A model generated the notes under the pieces. It worked only from the letters and a program-made list of their open reading frames with translations, did no database searches and had not been told where the DNA came from. From the NCBI GenBank assembly GCA_039820405.1, contig JBCBQC010000138.1, positions 1-12,222 on the forward strand: a stretch of 12,222 bases of DNA, given 5' to 3'. Position 1 is the stretch's first letter; every line of letters begins with the position of its first letter. The position numbers and the translations under genes were made by a program. Shown piece after piece: positions 7,501 through 12,222 of this stretch. The DNA comes from CALLVY01 sp937899855 (GTDB lineage Bacteria > Bacteroidota > Bacteroidia > Chitinophagales > Saprospiraceae).

Positions 7501-8508
7501 GCCACCTCGTCCGCGGCGCAGCTCTCCCGAGCCACTGGTACAGTAGGAGCCATTGCCTCCCGTGAGGCCTCCACCGTGTGGTTTGAGGCCACTTTGGGAA
7601 CAAACGATGCCTTTGCCACCGGCACCCCCCGCGACGAGTACGCGATCGTTGAGGCTCGTGCCCCCCGTGCGGATATCGGTGGCACCGCCACCACCACCGC
7701 CCTGTCCGGTACTGGTACCACTTCCCCCACCATTCCAACCTCCTTGCAGTTGGCCGCCGTAGCCACCGTAGCTTTGTCCCACGCCCCCTACGTAAATATG
7801 AATTATTTGACCGGGGCTAACGCTCAGGCTGCTCTGCACCCGGCCCCCTAATCCGGGACCGGTGGTACCGTAGGTATTTCCCCCCTGTGCCCCGTAGGCA
7901 TCGATTTGCAATTCTGTGACGCCAGCGGGGACGGTAAAGGTTTGTACACCGCCCGTATAGTTGAACGTTTGCTGGTAATCCACGAGTTGGGACTGGGCGT
8001 AATAAGTAGTGGTAGCGCTCGGGCTAACGGTGAAGGGCGCTCCGGTAATGCTGGTACCCAGCAGATTGCCACCACTTGGGGCATCGTACCAGAATACTTC
8101 CTGAAAATTGGCGCTGTCGACGGTCGCACTGAGGTTCGTACTTTCTCCGACGCAAATGTCGCTTTGGCTCGCCAGTACGTTGGTGGGAACGTTGGGACTG
8201 GGAACGGGGACGACCTCAACGGGCACTTCGGTACGGGCACTGGTGCTGCCCATAACGGTTTGTTCGGCGTAGAAGGATTGACTGGAACTGAGGTTCCCCG
8301 TATTGAGGGTAGCACTGGAGGACAGCAGGTTGCCGCCACTTGGGGCGTCGTACCAAGCGAAATTAGCTCCCGTTTCTCCACTGGCACTGAGGGTGGTACT
8401 GGAACCCGTACAGATGATCGTGGTCCCGCTTACGGTAGGTGGAGCTTGAGCGAATCCCCCCAGGATGGCACTCACTACCAGGGTAAAGAGTAGTGTAAAT
8501 TTTCTCAT
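4510..8508 (-). CDS. T9SS-secreted surface protein with two ALK/LTK-like glycine-rich domains and Ig-like repeats
   Basis: This is a 1332-residue exported protein. Residues 1-22 are a Sec signal peptide ending AQA. Two Ig-like domains with a WYDAPSGGNLL motif follow (about 23-102 and 103-180). Then come glycine-rich domain 1 (181-425), three Ig-like repeats with the YxWxPGN motif (about 440-657), two more WxDAPxGG-type domains (about 658-738 and 739-805), and glycine-rich domain 2 (811-1055). A HYR-like module (about 1068-1147, DNTAPVPDVSNLP) and the LPVELSHFAAHCEEERVTLEW module typical before T9SS tails (about 1150-1243) come next. Last is a type A T9SS sorting domain (1247-1332, VKIFPNPTLNRF, ending YRVVKIQD). 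The protein should cross the outer membrane through T9SS and be anchored or released at the surface. Each glycine-rich domain starts YTGGVQTFTVPxGV, contains GGGGGGATDIR, DRVLVAGGAGGKG and GGGGGGYYGGGGGTY, and keeps four cysteines (303, 323, 346, 353 in copy 1). A role in adhesion or ligand binding is inferred. No catalytic domain is seen. No Shine-Dalgarno site precedes the ATG. Confidence 0.9.
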   Translation of the reverse strand: MRKFTLLFTLVVSAILGGFAQAPPTVSGTTIICTGSSTTLSASGETGANFAWYDAPSGGNLLSSSATLNTGNLSSSQSFYAEQTVMGSTSARTEVPVEVVPVPSPNVPTNVLASQSDICVGESTNLSATVDSANFQEVFWYDAPSGGNLLGTSITGAPFTVSPSATTTYYAQSQLVDYQQTFNYTGGVQTFTVPAGVTELQIDAYGAQGGNTYGTTGPGLGGRVQSSLSVSPGQIIHIYVGGVGQSYGGYGGQLQGGWNGGGSGTSTGQGGGGGGATDIRTGGTSLNDRVLVAGGAGGKGIVCSQSGLKPHGGGLTGGNGSYCTSGSGELRRGRGGSQTGGGRPGCWYGGSGCGTWGSLGQGGTGGSVSGNGAAGGGGGGYYGGGGGTYRGDGGGGSSYTSPSLCTDVIHTQGVRSGHGQLTISYALAPLDCASTTRSPVTITVNPVPTVAITGASYNCPGVGLSLTASGADSYTWEPGNLSGATINVDPNVTTTYTATGWISTCSDTETFTVTVSDTEAPADAALCSGSSTTLTTTGAVDYTWMPGNLTGASISVSPTSTTTYTVSGTDPSGCTTSDQVTITVNPVPTVTASADTLIAKGGTASLSATGADSYVWNPGNIAGATTNVSPLSSTTYTVTGYLSGTNCSSTDDVLVSVIDLPTVSGIMTVLARDSTQLSASGPSGSTFTWHDAPTGGNQLGSGTTFTTPALMANTVIYVALSDGVNTSPRMPINITAIDSTIVSVGAAESTICPGASTDLGAALHSPGTINWYDAPGGTLLGTSEQGVGFNVSPASTQTYYAEAVTEETSVTYSYTGGVQTFTVPNGVTSIDIDAYGAQGGNTYGTTGPGLGGRVQGTMNVSPGQVLEIYVGGAGQSYAGYGSMLVGGWNGGGNGTSTGQGGGGGGATDIRINGSALSDRVLVAGGAGGKGVNCSQSGLKPHGGGLAGVNGSYCTSGSGELRRGRGGSQTGGGRPGCWYGGSSCGTWGGLGQGGRGGSVSGNGRAGGGGGGYYGGGGGTYHGDGGGGSSYTEPGLLHNVAHYQGVRSGNGQLIITYSKDSRNAALANTTVTVEDNTAPVPDVSNLPDQVGDAPLVVNAPTATDACEGSITATTGDPTTYYTMGTYTINWDYEDSNGNVSSQPQTVVVNTTLPVELSHFAAHCEEERVTLEWRTDSEINSSHFNIQRSDDGLRWESFGRISSVGNYRTVQAYEFSAMSRYGYELYRLEQVDIDGTEDYSEVVAAACNKSPFQVKIFPNPTLNRFVVDLEGEEGAEMQLMLTDDLGQPIQQQIIELRHGWGRAEFSLDRYPAGFYKLQVVSQQKPQIYRVVKIQD
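5344..6078 (-). repeat. Glycine-rich domain, copy 2 (residues 811-1055)
   Basis: This is the second copy of the 245-residue glycine-rich domain. It aligns to copy 1 without a gap at a constant offset of 630 residues; by my count 202 of 245 positions are identical. Differences cluster in the strand-like N-terminal part and around residues 911-916 and 1031-1039. The core, residues 951-980, is unchanged. Confidence 0.93.
6589..7089 (-). repeat. Three Ig-like repeats with YxWxPGN motif
   Basis: Residues 474-500 (YTWEPGNLSGATINVDP...), 542-568 (YTWMPGNLTGASISVSP...) and 614-640 (YVWNPGNIAGATTNVSP...) are the cores of three tandem Ig-like domains of 68-72 residues. Each ends in (T)TTYTxxG. Such domains act as stalks in Bacteroidota surface proteins; here they separate the two glycine-rich domains. 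Confidence 0.85.
7234..7968 (-). repeat. Glycine-rich domain, copy 1 (residues 181-425)
   Basis: This is the first copy of the glycine-rich domain. The preceding WYDAPSGGNLLGTS Ig-like domain is repeated before copy 2 as well (W140 and W771), so the duplicated unit is Ig-like domain plus glycine-rich domain, about 310 residues. Copy 1 has a fifth cysteine (Cys405) that copy 2 lacks. Confidence 0.93.
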
Positions 8509-8869
8509 TACAAGTCAGACGTTTGAAAGTGTTAGGTAATTGGGCTGAAATGTGGTACAGATTTCCTTTGCAGAGAGCAGGCTTCGCCTGGCCGCAAAAG
8601 CGCACGATACGCCTTCAGCAAAAGTTTCTGGTTGAGGTGTTTGGGTGTTGGGTAGTTCCTTACCGGGGGGAGGGCTAAGGTTCTTGGCTTGGTTGAGTGT
8701 ATTTACAGGTTGGATGGGAAATGAAAATATTGATTAGCGTTTCCCAAAGAGACACAATTAGAGGACCAATGGCTACGAATGAGGCCTCCTGATTTGTTGC
8801 AGATTGTTGCCTTTTCGGGGGCTTGCGCATTTTTATGGGGTATTTGCAACATTTACCCCAGGTCTGGGA
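8509..8869. other. Intergenic region between hybrid regulator and surface-protein gene
   Basis: These 361 bases separate two minus-strand genes. I see no convincing gene. A small CAGGC-TTC-GCCTG hairpin lies at 8578-8590, and CCCAG-GT-CTGGG at 8857-8868 sits directly after the regulator stop, but neither has a T run on the minus strand. No TAnnTTTG box stands out before the surface-protein start. The length suggests that the surface protein has its own promoter here. Confidence 0.55.
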
Positions 8870-11785
8870 TTAAGGCTCGACGGTTTTTTTGAGGATGGCG
8901 ACGGGGCTGACGCCAAATTCTTTTTTGAAAACCTGAGAAAAGTAGACGGAATTCCGGTAGCCGACCATCTGGGAAACTTCGGAGACGTTTCCGGCGCGCT
9001 GTTCGAGGAGTTGTCTGGCACGTTGGAGGCGGAACTTGCGAAGCAGGACACTGGGGGTGTCGTTGGTGAGGGCTTTGATCTTTCGATAGAGGTTGGTACG
9101 ATCCATATTGAGGGCGTGGCCCAGCTCGTTGACACCGAAGTTTTCGTCGGCCAGGTGGGCTTCGATGGTATCCATGATGCCTTGGATAAAGGCTCGATCA
9201 CGAGGAACGACGGCCAGCTCTTCGGGGGCGATTTGGATGGATTCGGCGAAGCGGACTTTGAGTTGGCGGCGTTGTTGGATCAAATTGGTAACCTGTACGA
9301 GCAGCAGCTGGGGGTCGAAGGGTTTGACCAGGTAGGCATCCGCCCGGTGCTCAAGCCCGAGGAGGCGGTCCTGTGGAGCTGCTTTGGCGGTGAGGAGGAC
9401 GACGGGGATGTGGCAGGTCAGTAGGTCTTCCTTAATTTTGCGACACAAGCTGAGGCCATCCTGGCCCCGGCCCGGCATCATGATATCGCTGATGATGAGG
9501 TCCGGTAAGTGCTCCCGGGCGAGGCGCAAGCCCTCGGCTCCATCGGAGGCCTCCAGCACGTGGTACGCTTCCTTAAGGTAATTGCGAATGAAGAATCGCA
9601 GATCGGGATTGTCTTCGACGATCAATACGTTGGGCTTGCCGCTGTCTTCCGCCGGGTCGGTGGAGGGATTGGGAAGAAAGAGGGCTCCCAGGTTTTCCGT
9701 TTCGGCGATGCTGTCGCGACGAAAGACCAGTTCCTCCGCTTTGGGGCCGGCATCGGTGAGCGTCGCTTGCTGGAGGGGGAGGAGAATGGTAAAGGTGGTT
9801 CCCTTGCCCCATTCACTCTGGACGTGGAGTTGTCCCCGGTGTGTTTCGACGAGCTCCTTAGTCAGGGCCAGGCCAATTCCCGACCCCTGGTACTGTTTTG
9901 TGGCGGAATCGTCTACCTGGTAAAAGCGTTTAAAAATGTGGGGCAGGTGATTTTTTTCGATACCGGGCCCATCATCAATCACGCGGATTTGTACCTGAGT
10001 GTCCACGCGCTTGAGCCCGACGCTCACGGTACCTTCGGGCGGCGTAAATTTCAGGGCATTGGAGAGCAGGTTATTGATGATGATCTGGATCTTTTCCGAG
10101 TCAAAGTTGCCCGTAATGTCGTGGCTGTGGTTCTCGAAACGCAGGCGGATCCGTCGTACCTCGGCGAGGGAAGCAAAATTCTCCACCATCCCCCGCAAGG
10201 CCGTACTCAGATTGATGCTTGCCAGGTTCAGTTGCATTTGTTTCATATCGAGTCGCGATAGATCGAGCAGTTGGTTGATCAATTGCTGGAGGCGATCTGC
10301 GTTGCGGGTCATTAGCTGGACGTCGGCTACGGGAATGTTCAGGTGCTGATCGGAAGTGTCGGCTCGCGATCGGAGTTTTTGCAGGGGGCCAATGATGAGG
10401 GAAAGTGGGGTGCGAAACTCGTGGGAGATATTGGCGATGAAGCTGTTCTTGAGGTGTTCGAGTTCCTGGGCTTGCTTGGCCAGTGCCGTTTTTTGCTGTA
10501 GACGAAGGTAATACCACAGCGATATGCCGCCGATGGCCAGCAGTAGTAGCGAGGCGATGAGGAGCAGTCGATCGAATTGGCCGCTCTGGAGGGCCAATTC
10601 CAATTGGGCTTGGGCAATTTGTTCTTCCTTTTGAGCGGTTTTGTATTTGGCCTCCATCTCGATGATGGCTGCGGTCTTCTGCTGGTTGACGACCGAATCT
10701 TTGAGGGCTAGCGCCGCGTTGAGTTTATCGTAGGCTTCCTGATATTGCCCATTGTTGTCAAATGCTTGGGCCAGGTTGCGGAGAATATCGCTCATGACGA
10801 GCACATCCTGGCGGTTTTGGAGGTGTTGGAGGGCTTTCTCTCCGTAGCGAACGGCTTCGGAATAATTACCGATGTCGTTGTTGAGGGTAGCCAATTCGTT
10901 GTAGGAGTAGGCCAAGCTGGCGGAATCGTTGAGGACTTTCTTGATGGCCAAGCCTTCTTCCAGATCTTGGAGGGCCTGGTCGTATTGGTTGAGGTAGGCG
11001 TGGATACTTCCTTTGGAGGTGAGGGTGATGGCCCGCAACCGTTCGGGGCGAGAGGCGAGGCTAAAGCAATTGGAGCGGAGGATCGAATCGAGTAGGGCAA
11101 TGGCCAAGGGCAGGTCCCCTTTGTTGATACTTACTTTGTAGGCAATGGCTTTATCGTACATCATCCGGCAGAGTTCCATTTCATCATTTTGGGCGCGGTA
11201 GATGTCTTCGGCAAGCTGGTAGTATTTGATAGCGGAAGCGGCATCGTGTTGGTAACGGCCGACTTCTCCTAGGGAGGCGTAGGTACTGGCGATCAGGGAG
11301 CTATCGTTGGCTTCCTTGCTGAGGCGGAGGGCTTGGAGGAGGGCCTCTTGTGCTTCGGGGGTACGGCCAATATCCATCAGGGCGTGTCCGCTGTAGCGCC
11401 AGGCGCGGGCGGCGAGGGGGATTTGTGCATTGGTCTCGCCCAGGTTAGCGGCCCGTTCGAGGTAGGGGAGGGCCCGTTCGGCTTGTTTGTTGGTGCGGTA
11501 GAAGCGGCCCACCTGTAGGGCAGCTTGGGCAATGATTTGGGGGGTACCCAGGTTTTCGGCGAGTTGGAGGGCGCGCTGGGAGTGGTGAATGGTAGAATCG
11601 GGATTGCTCAGGTGCCGGGCCAGGGCGATGGTTCGGAGCACATTGGCTTCATTGGGGGTGGCGCTGATCTCCTGTCGGAGGCTGTCGGCCAAGTACTGGT
11701 GGTCCACCTCGTTCTGTGCGTGAAGTAGGGGAACGGTGCATAAGGTGCATAATAAGAGGAAGGCGAGAGCGATCTGACGGCGCAT
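8870..11785 (-). CDS. Hybrid two-component regulator: TPR sensor, histidine kinase, receiver, AraC-type DNA-binding domain
   Basis: This 971-residue one-piece signalling protein has a signal peptide (1 to about 24, LLHAQ) and a TPR-rich sensor region (about 30-365), expected in the periplasm. After a helical linker come one membrane span (about 406-427) and a HisKA domain with SHEFRTPL, phospho-acceptor His455. The HATPase_c domain has NNLLSNALKFTP (571-582), DDGPGIE (604-610), FKRFYQVD (618-625) and GSGIGLALTKEL (634-645). The receiver (719 to about 837) has VEDN (Asp725), phospho-acceptor Asp767 in IISDIMMPG, Thr799 and Lys821 (VKPFD). The C-terminal AraC-type domain (about 862-965) has VNELGHALNMDRTNLYRKIK and NSVYFSQVFKKEFGVSP. 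All phosphotransfer residues are present. It resembles the hybrid regulators of Bacteroidota glycan-use loci but has TPRs instead of beta-propeller repeats. The ligand and target genes are unknown; the next gene on the strand is the large surface protein, 361 bases on. The start ATG has no Shine-Dalgarno site. Confidence 0.95.
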   Translation of the reverse strand: MRRQIALAFLLLCTLCTVPLLHAQNEVDHQYLADSLRQEISATPNEANVLRTIALARHLSNPDSTIHHSQRALQLAENLGTPQIIAQAALQVGRFYRTNKQAERALPYLERAANLGETNAQIPLAARAWRYSGHALMDIGRTPEAQEALLQALRLSKEANDSSLIASTYASLGEVGRYQHDAASAIKYYQLAEDIYRAQNDEMELCRMMYDKAIAYKVSINKGDLPLAIALLDSILRSNCFSLASRPERLRAITLTSKGSIHAYLNQYDQALQDLEEGLAIKKVLNDSASLAYSYNELATLNNDIGNYSEAVRYGEKALQHLQNRQDVLVMSDILRNLAQAFDNNGQYQEAYDKLNAALALKDSVVNQQKTAAIIEMEAKYKTAQKEEQIAQAQLELALQSGQFDRLLLIASLLLLAIGGISLWYYLRLQQKTALAKQAQELEHLKNSFIANISHEFRTPLSLIIGPLQKLRSRADTSDQHLNIPVADVQLMTRNADRLQQLINQLLDLSRLDMKQMQLNLASINLSTALRGMVENFASLAEVRRIRLRFENHSHDITGNFDSEKIQIIINNLLSNALKFTPPEGTVSVGLKRVDTQVQIRVIDDGPGIEKNHLPHIFKRFYQVDDSATKQYQGSGIGLALTKELVETHRGQLHVQSEWGKGTTFTILLPLQQATLTDAGPKAEELVFRRDSIAETENLGALFLPNPSTDPAEDSGKPNVLIVEDNPDLRFFIRNYLKEAYHVLEASDGAEGLRLAREHLPDLIISDIMMPGRGQDGLSLCRKIKEDLLTCHIPVVLLTAKAAPQDRLLGLEHRADAYLVKPFDPQLLLVQVTNLIQQRRQLKVRFAESIQIAPEELAVVPRDRAFIQGIMDTIEAHLADENFGVNELGHALNMDRTNLYRKIKALTNDTPSVLLRKFRLQRARQLLEQRAGNVSEVSQMVGYRNSVYFSQVFKKEFGVSPVAILKKTVEP

Positions 11786-12222
11786 AGGTGTCGGAATTAT
11801 TAGGCTTAGCGTAGTGTAGCGGGCAAGGATCTGTTTGTTGCTAAGCGTCGGGGAAGCTGGGGGAGGGCCAGCCCTTATTCTGATGGATGTTTGAGCATTT
11901 ACAAAAGGTGCCGCACTGCATAAACCAAGGTTCTTCGTGGTGGATTACGATAGCAGTAACTGATAAATAAAGATAAATATTAAAAAATTAATATCTATGT
12001 ATTTCACTGAAAAAGAATGATATTAGTTGGGTTTTACTGGAGTTTGGCGGCTGGGATGTTGCCGGGAGTAGGAGGGAAACTACGGTGGGGTAGGGGAGGT
12101 TGGAAGAAGTTATTAAAAAATACTGGGAAGAGGAGCGGGCCGGTAGATAAAAGCGAGAATGGAGTTGGAAAAGGGAGCGGGAGAAAGCAGAAGGGGAGCA
12201 ATAGGGAGGAGAAAAATAAAAA
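11786..12222. other. Non-coding region upstream of the hybrid regulator, with AT-rich and purine-biased parts
   Basis: No gene is supported in these 437 bases. The middle (about 11960-12015) is very AT-rich and holds the inverted repeat ATATTAA-AAAA-TTAATAT (11977-11994). On the minus strand TATCTTTA (11975-11968) is one base off the TAnnTTTG -7 box and could drive the regulator with a leader of about 180 bases, but no -33 element is spaced correctly. From 12061 to the window end the plus strand is about 81% purine (131 of 162 by my count). That keeps the minus-strand frame open for about 62 codons without looking like a protein. Confidence 0.5.

Noticed and set aside
7255..7851. A 198-codon plus-strand frame opposite glycine-rich domain copy 1
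   Set aside because: It is Ala/Thr-rich low complexity, mirrored by a similar frame opposite copy 2, as expected from antisense of a repeated Gly-rich coding region.
8550..8678. A 42-codon plus-strand frame (MWYRFPLQRAGFAW...) between the two large minus-strand genes
   Set aside because: It has no recognisable motif, signal peptide or promoter, and a biased Arg/Trp-rich content; chance is the simpler explanation.
9509..10261. A 250-codon plus-strand frame opposite the hybrid regulator
   Set aside because: It lies fully antisense to conserved receiver and kinase motifs and has no recognisable protein features.
12037..12222. Minus-strand open frame running in from the window edge for about 62 codons, rich in Phe, Pro and Leu
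   Set aside because: The polypyrimidine strand cannot form stop codons easily, so openness is expected; the product is low complexity and unlike a real C-terminus.

Overview
The window comes from a member of the Bacteroidota, most likely a Saprospiria/Lewinella-type marine or freshwater gliding bacterium. Evidence: a 1332-residue exported protein ending in a type IX secretion (T9SS) C-terminal sorting domain (FPNP motif), a DUF4783 protein, a TIGR02757 (DUF2400) protein, a one-piece histidine kinase/response regulator/AraC hybrid, almost no Shine-Dalgarno sites, and a TAnnTTTG -7 element. The genus is an inference; no rRNA is present.

Layout from left to right. 1-255: 3' end of a family 2 glycosyltransferase (+). 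256-561: intergenic, with a possible 28-residue membrane peptide gene on the - strand and a cluster of short repeats. 562-1374: TIGR02757 gene (+). It converges on a DUF4783 secreted protein (1394-1774, -), whose transcription terminator lies inside the last codons of the TIGR02757 gene. 1775-2134: AT-rich intergenic leader. 2135-3664: phosphoglycerate mutase gpmI (+), overlapping by 4 bp a small lipoprotein gene (3661-4221, +), then a terminator. 4288-4360: tRNA-Thr(CGT) with its own terminator. A minus-strand terminator follows for the large gene at 4510-8508, a secreted multidomain surface protein. 8870-11785: TPR-sensor hybrid two-component regulator (-). 11786-12222: non-coding, AT-rich, then strongly purine-biased.

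The left two thirds is housekeeping (glycolysis, a threonine tRNA, conserved Bacteroidota genes). The right third holds the accessory interest. The big surface protein carries two nearly identical 245-residue glycine-rich domains (about 82% identical, no gaps, exactly 630 residues apart). They resemble the glycine-rich domain of ALK/LTK receptors and are embedded in Ig-like repeats, a HYR-like module and a T9SS anchor. Upstream on the same strand lies an orphan membrane regulator carrying its own sensor, kinase, receiver and DNA-binding domain. A link in which the regulator controls the surface protein is possible but rests only on position. I see no CRISPR array, insertion sequence or phage gene, and no clear defence or biosynthetic system.
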